A stretch of 64,000 bases of DNA, taken from Actinomycetota bacterium (GTDB lineage Bacteria; Actinomycetota; Actinomycetes; Propionibacteriales; Propionibacteriaceae). The DNA is taken from positions 183,968 to 247,967 of the forward strand of contig JAIUOT010000014.1 in the NCBI GenBank assembly GCA_020161015.1, given 5' to 3'. Below are positions 35,388 to 45,253 of this stretch, in pieces. Made by a program: the position numbers and the translations under genes. Position 1 is the stretch's first letter. Each line of letters starts with the position of its first letter. Below the pieces are notes generated by a model, which did no database searches, was not told the DNA's origin, and was given only the letters and a program-made list of their open reading frames with translations.

Positions 35388-36791
35388 TCAGGACCGCCGC
35401 GGCGCGCCCGGCCGGGCGTAGCGCCACCACGTGATGACGATGCACAGGACGGCCCACGCGACCCCGATGCCGTAGAAGACCTGCGCGGGCATGATGGTCA
35501 GCCCGACGCCGAACAGGAACGGCCCGAAGGCGGCGATCGCGCTGGTCCACCCGATCACCCCGCCGGCCTGGCGACGCTCGAAGATCATCGGCATCTGCTT
35601 GAAGGTCGAGGCGTTGCCGATCCCGGCGAACAGGAAGATCGCGAGCATCCCCCACAGGAACTGGCTGAAGCCGGCCTGCAGCGTGGCCGCGCTGGTGAGA
35701 TCGGGGCTCAGGGCGGGGATCGTCCAGGCGATCGAGGCGGCCAGTCCGACCCCGGACACCAGCGTCCACAGGGCGCCGCCCATGCGGTCGGTGAGCGGGG
35801 AGAAGAGCACGCGGGCGCCCGCCCCGACCAGGGGGCCGAGGAACACGAAGGCCGCGGGATCGGGCACCGTGTAGCCGGAGACGAGGATCTGCGCCGTCGC
35901 GCCGGTGCCCTGGACGATTCCGGGGTTGCCCGAGCCGTACAGGTTGATCACCAGCAGGCCGAACTGGGCCGAGAGGCCGGAGAAGGTGCCGAAGGTCATG
36001 ATGTAGAGCACGGTCATCCACCAGGTGTCCTGGTTGCGGAAGATGTCGAACTGCTGCCGGATGTTCGCGGTGACCGGCACCGACTTCAGGTACTGCCACG
36101 CGATCCAGGCGGCGACGAGGATGAAGGGCAGCCAGACGAACGACGCCGCCTGGTACCACACCTCGCGGTCGGGCTTGCCCGGGATCTTCATCATCTGGCT
36201 CTGGCCCAGCCACCACAGCATGCCCAGGCCGATCAGCCAGGGCGTGAGCAGCTGGACGAGCGAGACGCCGAAGTTGCCGATGCCGGCCTGCAGGCCGAGC
36301 GCCGTGCCCTGCTTCCGGCGCGGGAAGAAGTACGAGGTGGACGGCATGAAGCCGGAGAAGGCTCCGCCGCCGATGCCGGCGAGGAAGGCCAGCACCAGCA
36401 GCTCCCAGTAGGGGGCGGTCGGCGACATCGAGCGCACGCCCCAGCCGAGGACGGGGAGGAAGAGCAGCAGGGTGGTCGCGGCCACCATCTTGCGCGTCCC
36501 CATGATCGGGGGCAGGACCATCCACACGATGCGCAGCAGGCCACCGGACAGGCCAGGGACGGCCGCCAGCCAGTACAGCTGCTCCTTGGTGAAGGAGTAC
36601 CCGATCGCATTGAGCTTCGGCACGATGGCCGAGGGGAGGAACCAGGCGACGAAGCACAGGGTGAGGGTGAAGGTGGTGATCCACAGGGTTCGCCACGCCA
36701 GCCTCGAATCCCAGCTCTCCTCGTTCTCGGGGTCCCAGGAGCGCACCCATTCCGGCCCGGCCTGGAGTCGTTCGACGATCCTGCTGCTCAC
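35388..36791 (-). CDS. narK: NarK-type nitrate/nitrite transporter, copy 2
   Basis: A 467-residue MFS carrier with 12 helices, GTG start overlapping the upstream narK stop by 4 nt. The nitrate signatures are present as GIGGGAFSGFMPSTSYFFPRR (TM5) and GGVIGWTSAIAAFGPFLFG (TM11), with arginines in TM2/TM8 positions. The N-terminus (EWVRSWDPENEESWDSRLAWR) is a NarK2-like cytoplasmic extension. Tandem NarK1/NarK2 proteins usually divide nitrate/proton symport and nitrate/nitrite exchange. It is the last gene of the nar operon. Confidence 0.9.
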   Translation of the reverse strand: MSSRIVERLQAGPEWVRSWDPENEESWDSRLAWRTLWITTFTLTLCFVAWFLPSAIVPKLNAIGYSFTKEQLYWLAAVPGLSGGLLRIVWMVLPPIMGTRKMVAATTLLLFLPVLGWGVRSMSPTAPYWELLVLAFLAGIGGGAFSGFMPSTSYFFPRRKQGTALGLQAGIGNFGVSLVQLLTPWLIGLGMLWWLGQSQMMKIPGKPDREVWYQAASFVWLPFILVAAWIAWQYLKSVPVTANIRQQFDIFRNQDTWWMTVLYIMTFGTFSGLSAQFGLLVINLYGSGNPGIVQGTGATAQILVSGYTVPDPAAFVFLGPLVGAGARVLFSPLTDRMGGALWTLVSGVGLAASIAWTIPALSPDLTSAATLQAGFSQFLWGMLAIFLFAGIGNASTFKQMPMIFERRQAGGVIGWTSAIAAFGPFLFGVGLTIMPAQVFYGIGVAWAVLCIVITWWRYARPGAPRRS

Positions 36792-38176
36792 GCGCGTGCC
36801 TCCTGGGGCGTCCTGGTGTCGATGTGTTCGGTGTCGAAGTGGTCGGCGAGTTCGGGGGCCTGCGCGTGCAGCATCCGGACGACGGTGAAGTGCATCCAGG
36901 TCGCGCAGATCGCGGTGAGCACGAACAGCACGAAGAAGGTGCTGGTCGGGAAGCCGCTCCACAGCTTGGTGTAGGCGAACAGCGGCGGAAGGATGAATCC
37001 GCCCAGGCCGCCCAGCATTCCGACGAGTCCGCCGACCGAGCCGACGTTGCCGGGGAAGTACTCCGGGATGTGCTTGTAGACCGCTGCCTTGCCCACCCCC
37101 ATCGCACAGCCGAGGAGGAAGACGAGCGCGGTGAACCACCACACGTTGATCGCGTAGCCCAGGTGCTCGGTCTGCCGGCCGTCGGCGTGGGTGATCACGA
37201 TGTGCCCGTTGGGCATCATCAGCACGCCCGTGGTGGCCAGCATCAGCGCGAAGGTGGCGTACATGACCTTGCGGGCCCCGATCCGGTCGGAGATCCACCC
37301 GCCCAGCGGCCGCAGCAGCGAGGCGGGGAAGATGAACAGGGCGGTGAGCAACGCCGCCGGGTAGAGGCTGAGGCCGAAGTTGTCGACGTAGTACTTCGGG
37401 AGCCAGGCCGACAGCGCGACATAGGCGCCGAAGACCGCCACGTAGTAGAGGCTGAAGCGCCACACCCGAACGTGGGAGAGCGGTGCCAGCATGTCGCGGA
37501 CGGGCTTCGACTCCCCGGCGAGGCGGTCGTGGCGGGGGACGATCGCCCAGGTCAGCACGGCCAGGACGACCAGCAGCACGGCGTAGATGACGGGGACGAG
37601 CCGCCAGCCGCCCTGCACCCCGAAGGCGAAGGTCGCGCCCGCGGTGCCGGCGATCAGCGGCGGGCCGATGAACTTCGTGACGGACGCGCCGATGTTGCCG
37701 GCGCCGAACAGGCCCAGCGCGAAGCCCTGGCGCTCGCGACCGAACCAGGCGGCGTTCCACGCGATGCCCACGCTGAACAGGTTGCCCGCGAAGCCGACGA
37801 GGAAGGCGAGCAGGAGCAGCACGCCGTAGCTGTGGGCCGTCGAGACGAGGTAGGCGGGGACGGCCGTGGCGGCGAGCATGGCGATCGTCACCTTGCGTCC
37901 GCCGATGCGGTCGGCGAGCATGCCGGCGGGCAGTCGCCACATCGATCCGTTCAGGACCGCGAGCGCGGTGATCCAGGCCAGCTGGACGTCGTCGAGCAGC
38001 AACTCCTTCTGGATCTCGATGCCGAGGATGCCGAACATCAGCCACACCGCGAACATCACGGTGAAGTCGATCGTCGACATCGCCAGCACGCGGTTCGCCC
38101 CGCGCCCGGTGTCGTGGACGGGCGGGATCACGTCGTCGCCGTGGTGCCCGGCGGCGTGGGTGGTGGTCTGGGTCAT
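36788..38176 (-). CDS. narK: NarK-type nitrate/nitrite transporter, copy 1
   Basis: A 462-residue MFS carrier. The start is ATG 38176 (MTQTTTHAAGHHGDD), overlapping the narI stop by 4 nt. It has LPAGMLADRIGGRKVTIAML (motif A), GFAGNLFSVGIAWNAAWFGR (nitrate signature 1) and GVGKAAVYKHIPEYFPGNVG with SVGGLVGMLGGLGGFILPP (signature 2). It is clearly distinct in sequence from the second copy, so the two probably have different transport modes. Confidence 0.92.
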   Translation of the reverse strand: MTQTTTHAAGHHGDDVIPPVHDTGRGANRVLAMSTIDFTVMFAVWLMFGILGIEIQKELLLDDVQLAWITALAVLNGSMWRLPAGMLADRIGGRKVTIAMLAATAVPAYLVSTAHSYGVLLLLAFLVGFAGNLFSVGIAWNAAWFGRERQGFALGLFGAGNIGASVTKFIGPPLIAGTAGATFAFGVQGGWRLVPVIYAVLLVVLAVLTWAIVPRHDRLAGESKPVRDMLAPLSHVRVWRFSLYYVAVFGAYVALSAWLPKYYVDNFGLSLYPAALLTALFIFPASLLRPLGGWISDRIGARKVMYATFALMLATTGVLMMPNGHIVITHADGRQTEHLGYAINVWWFTALVFLLGCAMGVGKAAVYKHIPEYFPGNVGSVGGLVGMLGGLGGFILPPLFAYTKLWSGFPTSTFFVLFVLTAICATWMHFTVVRMLHAQAPELADHFDTEHIDTRTPQEARA

Positions 38177-38928
38177 CGGGTCTTCCGGTCGCGATCCTGG
38201 GTGCCGACGGGGTCCCAGCCGCGGACGCGTCCGCGGGAGGGCGTGGGTGCGACGACGTCCCGGCTGCGGTACACGACGTAGGGCCGGAACAGGTAGTGCA
38301 GGGGGACGGTGAACGCGTGGACGAGCCGGCTGAACGGGATCAGCACGAACAGGCCGAACGCCACCAGGATGTGGACCTTGAACTGCCAGGTGCTGGCCGC
38401 CATCGCCTCGACGTCCGGGGAGAACACCAGCAGCGAGCGGAACCAGACCGAGACGGTCTCGCGGTAGTTGTGCTCCTCGCCGGTGGGTGTCACGCTGCCG
38501 GTGAGAGTGGCCACCATGCCGAACACGATCGCCGCCACCAGCACGACGTACATCAGCTTGTCGTTTCTCGTGGTGGCGAGGAAGACCGGGCCGGTGGTGC
38601 GGCGACGGTAGATCAGCAGGACGATGCCCACCAGGGTCGCGATGCCGGCCAGCGTGCCGGCGCCGAGGGCGACCAGGTGGTAGGTCTCCTGGGTGATCAC
38701 GACGTCCGTCCACGCCTTCGGGACGAAGAGCCCGGCGATGTGGCCGGCGAGCACCACGAACAGCCCGTAGTGGAACAGCGGGGACGCGATCCGGAGCAGT
38801 CGCGACTCGTACAGCTGCGACGAGCGGGTCGTCCACCCGAACTGGTCGTAGCGGTACCGCCACACCAGCCCGCCAACGAGGGCGAGGGCCACCAGATAGG
38901 GCAGGACGCCCCACAGCAGGATGTCCAT
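38173..38928 (-). CDS. narI: Respiratory nitrate reductase gamma subunit
   Basis: A 251-residue membrane cytochrome b with five helices. The haem-ligand histidines are visible in PLFHYGLFVVLAGHIAGLFV (TM2) and in WQFKVHILVAFGLFVLIPFSRLVH, in two parts, on TM5. It takes electrons from menaquinol at the outer face and passes them via two b haems to NarH. The basic C-terminal tail is a little longer than usual. It lies 1 nt after narJ and is overlapped by narK. Confidence 0.95.
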   Translation of the reverse strand: MDILLWGVLPYLVALALVGGLVWRYRYDQFGWTTRSSQLYESRLLRIASPLFHYGLFVVLAGHIAGLFVPKAWTDVVITQETYHLVALGAGTLAGIATLVGIVLLIYRRRTTGPVFLATTRNDKLMYVVLVAAIVFGMVATLTGSVTPTGEEHNYRETVSVWFRSLLVFSPDVEAMAASTWQFKVHILVAFGLFVLIPFSRLVHAFTVPLHYLFRPYVVYRSRDVVAPTPSRGRVRGWDPVGTQDRDRKTR

Positions 38929-38929
38929 G

Positions 38930-39565
38930 TCAGCTCCTGACCACGTCGTTGAGGCCGACGAACTCGACCGGCTGGACCTCGCCGAAGCGGGCCTGCACGT
39001 CGGCGCGGTTCCGGGGGGACTCGCCGGGGAGCAGGTCGCAGATCGCCGCGATGACGCCGGCGTGGGGGAGCCGGTCGTGCTCGAGCCCGAGCCGGATCAG
39101 CTCGACGCTCGCCCGGAACCGTTGGAGCAGCACGAGCCCGCGGCCGGGGTCGATGGCGGCGAACTCCAGGACCATCGGCAGGTAGTCGGGCAGTTCGCCG
39201 CACAGGTCGACCACCAGGCCGGACTCGCGGTACACCTGCTTCACCTCGGCGAGCACCTCGCCGCGGCGACGCGTGTCGCCGTCGGTCCAGTAGGACAGGT
39301 GCAGCGCATGCCTGCGCGACAGGTCGAACTCCTGGACGTGGAACGCCTGGAGCTCGCCCAGCGGGCGTCCGCGCAGGTGGGCGAGGACGGGGGCGAACTG
39401 CTCGACCGCCGGGGTGTCCCGGAGCGCGGATTCGAGAACCTCGAGGCGGTCGAGCAGTTCGGCTTCTGGGTAGGCCAGCACGAGGGCTGCGGCCTGGAGG
39501 ACGACCGGCGCGTGGGCCGCCGGCCGGTCGGGTGCGAGCGTGGCGGTGCGCCTGCGGCCGATCAC
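38930..39565 (-). CDS. narJ: Nitrate reductase assembly chaperone NarJ
   Basis: A 211-residue soluble TorD-family chaperone that holds apo-NarGH until the molybdenum cofactor is inserted. Motifs: LQAAALVLAYPEAELLDRL, LQAFHVQEFDLSRRHALHL, LSYWTDGDTRRRGEVLAEVK and GELPDYLPMVLEFAA, all standard for NarJ. The GTG at 39565 overlaps the narH stop (GTGA). Not part of the final enzyme. Confidence 0.93.
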   Translation of the reverse strand: MIGRRRTATLAPDRPAAHAPVVLQAAALVLAYPEAELLDRLEVLESALRDTPAVEQFAPVLAHLRGRPLGELQAFHVQEFDLSRRHALHLSYWTDGDTRRRGEVLAEVKQVYRESGLVVDLCGELPDYLPMVLEFAAIDPGRGLVLLQRFRASVELIRLGLEHDRLPHAGVIAAICDLLPGESPRNRADVQARFGEVQPVEFVGLNDVVRS

Positions 39566-41202
39566 TGGGGGTCCTCGTTCGCGTCCCAGTTGAGCAGGCC
39601 GGCACGGTGGGCGAGCTGGTCGGACGAGGCCGCCTCCTCGGCGCGCTGCCGCGCCTTCAGCGCGGTGTAGGTCTCGATCGCCACCGGCACCGGCCGTCCG
39701 GACGCCTCGCCGAACGGCCCGGAGTCGTACATGCCGGGGCCGCCCTCGAAGTCGAGCGAGCAGGCCAGCTCCTCGAGTCCGTGTGCCTCCTCGCGGTGGG
39801 CTGTGGGGATGACGTAACGGTCGGCGTACTTCGCGATGGCCAGCAGCCGGTACAGCTGCTCCAGCGCCTCCGGCGTCATCCCGACCGCCGCGGCCAGCTC
39901 GGCGTCCCGGCCGGTGCCCAGCGTCACTCCCCGCATGTAGGCGCGCATCGCGGCCAGCTTCTGGAGGACCCCGGTGACGGTCCCGGTGTCGCCGGCGGTG
40001 AACAGCTCGGCGAGGTAGCTGACCGGGATCCGGAGGGCGTCGATCGCACCGAAGAGGTTGCCGGCGGCCTCCGCGTCGTGGCCCTGCTCCTTGAGCAGGT
40101 CGACCACCGGCGACAGCGGCGGGATGTACCAGACCATCGGCATCGTCCGGTACTCCGGGTGCAGCGGCAGCGCGACCTTGAAGTGCTTGATCAGGGCGTA
40201 GACCGGCGAGCGCTGGGCGGCGCTGATCCAGTCGTCCGGCATCCCGCCCGCACGCGCCAGCGCGACGACCTCGGGGTCGTGCGGGTCGAGCATCAGGTCC
40301 AGCTGGGCCTCGTACAGGTCCTTCTCGTCCACCGACGCCGCCGCGAGCACCGCGTCCGGGTCGTACAGGACGATGCCGAGGTAGCGCAGGCGTCCGACGC
40401 AGGTCTCCGAGCACACCGTCGGCAGGCCGACCTCGATGCGCGGGTAGCAGAACGTGCACTTCTCGGCCTTGCCGGAGCGGTGGTTGAAGTACATCTTCTT
40501 GTACGGGCAGCCGGTGATGCACTGCCGCCAGCCGCGGCAGCGGTCCTGGTCGACCAGGACGATGCCGTCCTCGGCCCGCTTGTAGATCGCCCCCGACGGG
40601 CAGGACGCCATGCACGACGGGTTCAGGCAGTGCTCGCAGATGCGCGGCAGGAAGAACATGAAGCTCTTCTCGTACTCGAAGCGGATCTGCTCGTTGGCCT
40701 TCTCGCGGAGTTTCGCCACGATCGGGTCGGTGTCGCCGGTGGCGTGGACGCCGCCGAGGGAGTCGTCCCAGTTGGCGCTCCAGGTGATCTTCGTGTCCTC
40801 GCCGGTGATCAGCGACTTGGGCCGGGCGACCGGGAAGTCGTCGCCGAGCGGGGCGGAGATCAGGTTCTGGTAGTCGTAGGTCCAGGGCTCGTAGTAGTCG
40901 GCGAGCTCTGGCTGGACGGGCGAGGCGAAGATGCTCAGCAACTTCTGGAAGCGGCCGCCCGAGCGCAGCTTCAGCCCGCCGGACTTCGTCCGCACCCAGC
41001 CGCCCTGCCAGGTCTCCTGGTCCTCGTAGCGACGCGGGTAGCCGAGCCCTGGACGGGTCTCGACGTTGTTGAACCACACGTACTCGGTGCCGGCCCGGTT
41101 GGTCCAGGCCTGCTTGCAGGTGACCGAGCAGGTGTGGCAGCCGATGCACTTGTCGAGGTTCATCACCATGGCCACCTGGGCCATCACGCGCTTCGGGGCC
41201 AT
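39562..41202 (-). CDS. narH: Respiratory nitrate reductase beta subunit
   Basis: A 546-residue iron-sulfur subunit. Four cysteine clusters are visible: CIGCHTCSVTCKQAW near the N-terminus, CEHCLNPSCMASCPSGAIY, CRGWRQCITGCPYKKMYFN (in which a Trp replaces one Cys, giving the [3Fe-4S] cluster known for NarH) and CTFCYPRIEVGLPTVC. It wires NarI haem to NarG. The ATG overlaps the narG stop by 1 nt (TGATG). Cytoplasmic side of the membrane. Confidence 0.97.
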   Translation of the reverse strand: MAPKRVMAQVAMVMNLDKCIGCHTCSVTCKQAWTNRAGTEYVWFNNVETRPGLGYPRRYEDQETWQGGWVRTKSGGLKLRSGGRFQKLLSIFASPVQPELADYYEPWTYDYQNLISAPLGDDFPVARPKSLITGEDTKITWSANWDDSLGGVHATGDTDPIVAKLREKANEQIRFEYEKSFMFFLPRICEHCLNPSCMASCPSGAIYKRAEDGIVLVDQDRCRGWRQCITGCPYKKMYFNHRSGKAEKCTFCYPRIEVGLPTVCSETCVGRLRYLGIVLYDPDAVLAAASVDEKDLYEAQLDLMLDPHDPEVVALARAGGMPDDWISAAQRSPVYALIKHFKVALPLHPEYRTMPMVWYIPPLSPVVDLLKEQGHDAEAAGNLFGAIDALRIPVSYLAELFTAGDTGTVTGVLQKLAAMRAYMRGVTLGTGRDAELAAAVGMTPEALEQLYRLLAIAKYADRYVIPTAHREEAHGLEELACSLDFEGGPGMYDSGPFGEASGRPVPVAIETYTALKARQRAEEAASSDQLAHRAGLLNWDANEDPQ

Positions 41203-44200
41203 CAGTAGGTCACCTCCTGCGAGCGGCGGCGGACGGTGGAGACGATGTCGCGCTGCACCCCGGTGGGGCCGAGGTAGTTGAAGGCGTAGGCGAGTTGGGC
41301 GTACGCGCCGATCAGGTGGGTGGGCTTCACCAGGATCCGGGTGACCGAGTTGTGGATGCCGCCGCGCTTGCCGGTGGCCTCCGACTTGGGCACGTCGATG
41401 GTTCGCTCCTGGGCGTGCTGGACGTAGCAGATGCCGTCGGGCAGCTTGTGGGTCACCACCGCCCGGGCCACGAACACGCCGTTCGCGTTGGTGAGCTCGA
41501 TCCAGTCGTTGTCCGCCACGCCGATGCTGGCCGCGTCCGCGACGCTCAGCCAGGCCTGCGGCCCGCCGCGGCCGAGGCTGAGCATGAACAGGTTGTCCTG
41601 GTACTCCGAATGGATCGACCACTTGTTGTGCACGGTCAGGTAGCGGACGGTGATCGCCTTCTCGCCGGTCGGGCCGAGCTCCGGCTCGCCGAACGCCCGG
41701 GTCATGTCCAGCGGCGGGCGGAACGTCGGCAGCTGCTCGCCGGCGTCGATCATCCAGTCGTGGTCGAGGAAGAAGTGCATCCGTCCCGAAAGGGTGTGCC
41801 AGGGCTTCAGCCGCTCGGTGTTGATCGTGAACGCGGCGTAGCGGCGTCCGCCCGTCTCCGAGCCCGACCACTCCGGGGAGGTGATCACCGGCTGGGGGGA
41901 CGCCTGGGTCTGGGCGAAGGTGATGATCCGCTCCTCCTGGCCCTCGGAGAGGTCGGCGAGCTTCCGTCCGGTCTTCGCCTCGAGGTCGTGGAAACCCTGG
42001 GTGGCCAGCGCCCCGTTGGTGGTGCCCGAGCAGGTGAGGATCGCCTCGGCGAAGCGGGCGTCGGTGTCGATCGCCGGGCGCCCCGCGCCCGCGCCGGTGG
42101 GCATGACGCCGTGCAACCCGGCGAGCCGCTTCACCGGTTCGTTCATGTCGTAGGTGATGTTCTTCACCGTGAAGCCGAGCCGGTCGGCGAGCGGGCCGAC
42201 AGTGGCGAGCTTGTCCGCGATCGCGGTGTAGTCGCGCTCCACCACCATCAGCTGCGGCAGGTTCTTCCCCGGGACGGCGGGCAGGTGGGTGCCGCGCCAG
42301 TCGTAGACATGGCCGCCGGGCTGGGCCACCTGGCCGGGGGTGTCGTGCTGCAGCGGGACGGCGACCAGGTCGGAGCGCGTGCCGAGGTGGGTCTCGGCGA
42401 GCCGCGAGATCGCGCGGGCCAGCAGGGTGAAGAACTCGAAGTCGCTCTTGGCCTCCCACGGCGGGTCGATCGCCGGGGTGAACGCGTGGACGAACGGGTG
42501 CATGTCGGTGCTCGACAGGTCGTACTTCTCGTACCAGGTGGCCGCGGGGAACACGAGGTCGGAGAGGAGGGTGGTCGACGTCATCCGGAAGTCGGCGCTG
42601 ATCAACAGGTCGAGCTTGCCCTCGGGAGCCTCCTCGCGGAAGTTCACCACCTCGGGCCGGGCCTCGGACGCGTGGTCGTTCGGCATCAGGTTCGAGCCGG
42701 TGCCGAGCAGGTGCTTGAGGAAGTACTCGTTGCCCTTGGCGGACGACCCGAACAGGTTCGAGCGCCAGACCACCATCGTGCGGGGCCAGTTCACCGGGGC
42801 GTCGATGTCCTCCAGCGCGGAGGCCAGGGTGCCGTCCTTGAGCCGCGACGCCACCCACTCGCCGACGGTGGCCGCTTCGCCGGCGTCCACCGCCGCCTTG
42901 GCCTCGTCCGCCAGGTCGAGCGGGTTGCGGTCGAACTGCGGGTAGAACGGCATCCAGCCCAGCCGGTGGGACAGCGCCATCGCGTCCGCGGTGTGCAGCC
43001 CGTCCAGGCTGCCCGTGGACAGTGGCGACTTCACGCGGTCCGCGGAGTAGCCGTCGGTGCGCCACTGGTCGGTGTGCATGTACCAGTAGCCGGTGCCGAT
43101 CATCGTCCGCGGCGGGCGGGACCAGTCGAGCGCGTTGGCCAGGTTGAACCAGCCGGTCATGGGCCGGCACTTCTCCTGGCCGACGTAGTGCGCCCAGCCG
43201 CCGCCGTTGCGCCCGATGCAGCCGGTGAGCATCAGCAGCGCCATGATCGCCCGGTAGGTGACGTCGGCGTGGAACCAGTGGCAGATGCCCGCGCCGATGA
43301 TGATCATCGAGCGGCCCTGGCTGTCCTCGGAGTTCTTCGCGAACTCCCGGGCGATGCGCAGGCACGCCTCCGCGGGCACGGACGTGATCTCCGCCTGCCA
43401 CGCAGGGGTGTACGGCGCCTCCACGTCGTCGTAGCCGGACGGCCAGGTGCCGGGAAGGCCTTCGCGTCCCACGTTGTACTGCGCGAGCATCAGGTCAAGG
43501 ACGGTGGTCACGAGGTGCTCGCCGACCCGGACGGCCGGGACGCCGCGGTGCACGATCGTGCCTTCGCCGCGGGGATCCTCGAAACAGGGCAGAGCGAGCT
43601 CGACGGCCCGTGCCCCGGCCACGTCGAGCAGGCTGAGCGCCGGGTCGAGGTCGCCGAGGTCGAGGTTCCAGTTGCCCTTGCCGGTCTCGGTGTACCGGTG
43701 GCCCATCGTGCCGTTCGGCACCGCGGGGGCCCCGGTCGCGCGGTCCCACAGGACGGTCTTGAACTCGTCGTCCTGGCCGGGCGTCCGGCCGGTCCCGCTC
43801 GCGGCGAGGTCGGCGGCGGTGAGGAACTTGGCGGCGGTCAGGCCGTGGCCGTCGGGGTGCTCCACCAGGGTGACCAGCATCGGCAGGTCGGTGTACTGGC
43901 GCACGTAGTCGGTGAAGAACGGCACCTGCCGCTCGACGTAGTTTTCCTTCAGGATCACGTGGCCCATCGCCATCGCCAGCGCGGCGTCGGTGCCGGCCTG
44001 GGCCGGCAGCCACTCGTCGGCGAACTTCACGTTGTCGGCGTAGTCGGGGGAGACCGTGACCACCTTGGTGCCGCGGTAGCGCACCTCGGCCATCCAGTGC
44101 GCGTCCGGGGTGCGGGTGACCGGGACGTTCGAGCCCCACATCATCAGGTACGTGGAGTCCCACCAGTCGCCGGACTCCGGCACGTCGGTCTGGTCGCCGA

Positions 44201-44927
44201 ACACCTGCGGGCTGGCCACCGGCAGGTCGGCGTACCAGTCGTAGAACGACGTCATCGCGCCGCCGATGAGGTGGTTGAACCGGGTGCCGATCGCGTGGGA
44301 GACCATCGACATCGCCGGGATCGGCGAGAACGACACGCACCGGTCGGGGCCGTAGGTGCCGATGGTGTGCACGTAGGACGCGGCGGCGATCTCCAGCGCC
44401 TCGTTCCACGAGATGCGTACCAGTCCGCCCTTGCCGCGCGCGGACTGGTAGCGCTTGCGGGTCTGTGGGTCGGAGGAGATCTCTGCGAAGGCGGCGACCG
44501 GGTCGCCGAGGCGGGCCTTCGCCTCGCGGTAGGCCTCCACCAGCACGCCGCGCCCGTAGGGGTAGCGGACGCGGGTGGGCGAGTAGGTGTACCAGGAGAA
44601 GGCTGCTCCGCGCGGGCAGCCGCGCGGCTCGTACTCGGGGCGGTCGGGGCCGGTGGTGGGGTAGTCGGTCTGCTGTGACTCCCAGGTGATGATGCCGTCC
44701 TTGACGTAGACCTTCCACGAGCACGACCCGGTGCAGTTCACGCCGTGCGTCGAACGGACCACCTTGTCATGACTCCAGCGGTCGCGGTAGAAGACGTCGC
44801 CCGAGCGCCCGCCCTCACGGAAGACCACGCGCCCGTCGGCGGTCTCCTCCCACTTGGTGAAGTACTTGCCGAGCGAGAGCAGGGCGTCGGCGGCCGGACC
44901 GTCCAGGTGCGCGCGCGGGGAGGTCAT
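41202..44927 (-). CDS. narG: Respiratory nitrate reductase alpha subunit
   Basis: A 1241-residue molybdenum bis-MGD enzyme reducing nitrate to nitrite. The FS0 cluster motif is STHGVNCTGSCSWKVYVKDG with the His ligand typical of NarG, and the Mo-ligand Asp lies in YDWYADLPVASPQVFG. The length matches NarG. There is no cleavable signal, consistent with the cytoplasm-facing enzyme. moaD and moaA lie directly upstream on the same strand (83-bp gap with an AT-rich segment), suggesting cofactor genes and enzyme are co-expressed. narH, narJ and narI follow with 1-4 nt junctions. Confidence 0.98.
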   Translation of the reverse strand: MTSPRAHLDGPAADALLSLGKYFTKWEETADGRVVFREGGRSGDVFYRDRWSHDKVVRSTHGVNCTGSCSWKVYVKDGIITWESQQTDYPTTGPDRPEYEPRGCPRGAAFSWYTYSPTRVRYPYGRGVLVEAYREAKARLGDPVAAFAEISSDPQTRKRYQSARGKGGLVRISWNEALEIAAASYVHTIGTYGPDRCVSFSPIPAMSMVSHAIGTRFNHLIGGAMTSFYDWYADLPVASPQVFGDQTDVPESGDWWDSTYLMMWGSNVPVTRTPDAHWMAEVRYRGTKVVTVSPDYADNVKFADEWLPAQAGTDAALAMAMGHVILKENYVERQVPFFTDYVRQYTDLPMLVTLVEHPDGHGLTAAKFLTAADLAASGTGRTPGQDDEFKTVLWDRATGAPAVPNGTMGHRYTETGKGNWNLDLGDLDPALSLLDVAGARAVELALPCFEDPRGEGTIVHRGVPAVRVGEHLVTTVLDLMLAQYNVGREGLPGTWPSGYDDVEAPYTPAWQAEITSVPAEACLRIAREFAKNSEDSQGRSMIIIGAGICHWFHADVTYRAIMALLMLTGCIGRNGGGWAHYVGQEKCRPMTGWFNLANALDWSRPPRTMIGTGYWYMHTDQWRTDGYSADRVKSPLSTGSLDGLHTADAMALSHRLGWMPFYPQFDRNPLDLADEAKAAVDAGEAATVGEWVASRLKDGTLASALEDIDAPVNWPRTMVVWRSNLFGSSAKGNEYFLKHLLGTGSNLMPNDHASEARPEVVNFREEAPEGKLDLLISADFRMTSTTLLSDLVFPAATWYEKYDLSSTDMHPFVHAFTPAIDPPWEAKSDFEFFTLLARAISRLAETHLGTRSDLVAVPLQHDTPGQVAQPGGHVYDWRGTHLPAVPGKNLPQLMVVERDYTAIADKLATVGPLADRLGFTVKNITYDMNEPVKRLAGLHGVMPTGAGAGRPAIDTDARFAEAILTCSGTTNGALATQGFHDLEAKTGRKLADLSEGQEERIITFAQTQASPQPVITSPEWSGSETGGRRYAAFTINTERLKPWHTLSGRMHFFLDHDWMIDAGEQLPTFRPPLDMTRAFGEPELGPTGEKAITVRYLTVHNKWSIHSEYQDNLFMLSLGRGGPQAWLSVADAASIGVADNDWIELTNANGVFVARAVVTHKLPDGICYVQHAQERTIDVPKSEATGKRGGIHNSVTRILVKPTHLIGAYAQLAYAFNYLGPTGVQRDIVSTVRRRSQEVTY

Positions 44928-44934
44928 GGCTCAT

Positions 44935-44992
44935 GCTAACCAGCACGGAGCACTTTTCATGAAGTTTTCGGAAAAATGTCGGACGGGGTTTT
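44935..44992 (-). promoter_or_regulatory. AT-rich upstream segment of narG
   Basis: In the 83-bp moaD-narG gap an unusually AT-rich stretch contains the palindromes TTTTCCGAAAA and TTCATGAA on the minus strand, with TTAGCAT as a possible -10 near the narG ATG. It probably holds a nar promoter or regulator site; no FNR-type TTGAT-N4-ATCAA box is present. Confidence 0.4.
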
Positions 44993-45010
44993 CCGGACGC
45001 TGCCGTGCGC

Positions 45011-45250
45011 CTACCCGCCGGCGAACGGCGGCAGGACGTCCACCCTTGCCGAGCGGGAAATCCGGGTGTCGGGCTCGCGCACCGGAGCGCCGTCCACGAG
45101 CAGGGAGCAGCACCCGAGGACGGCGGCGAGGGCGTCCTCTCCGCGGCTGAGCCGGCCCAGCAGTTCCGCGGCCGTGAGGCCGTCCTCGTCCAGCTCGGCG
45201 GTGGTGGTGCCGGCCGCGTCCGCGGCCCCGGCGTAGAAGGTGATCTGCAC
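45011..45250 (-). CDS. moaD: Molybdopterin synthase small subunit MoaD
   Basis: A 79-residue ubiquitin-like sulfur carrier ending in the obligatory Gly-Gly (VDVLPPFAGG). MQITFYAGAADAAG and CCSLLVDGAPVRE fit the beta-grasp fold. The C-terminal Gly is adenylylated by MoeB and converted to thiocarboxylate, then donates sulfur through MoaE (50112). It lies 3 nt after moaA. Confidence 0.92.
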   Translation of the reverse strand: MQITFYAGAADAAGTTTAELDEDGLTAAELLGRLSRGEDALAAVLGCCSLLVDGAPVREPDTRISRSARVDVLPPFAGG

Positions 45251-45253
45251 GGT

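Noticed and set aside
41295..44678. 1127-codon plus-strand open frame opposite narG
   Set aside because: Antisense frame of a fully conserved narG; Val/Gly/His-rich, no motifs.
44928..45010. Molybdenum cofactor riboswitch or FNR box before narG
   Set aside because: The gap is too short for a Moco riboswitch and contains no TTGAT-N4-ATCAA match.
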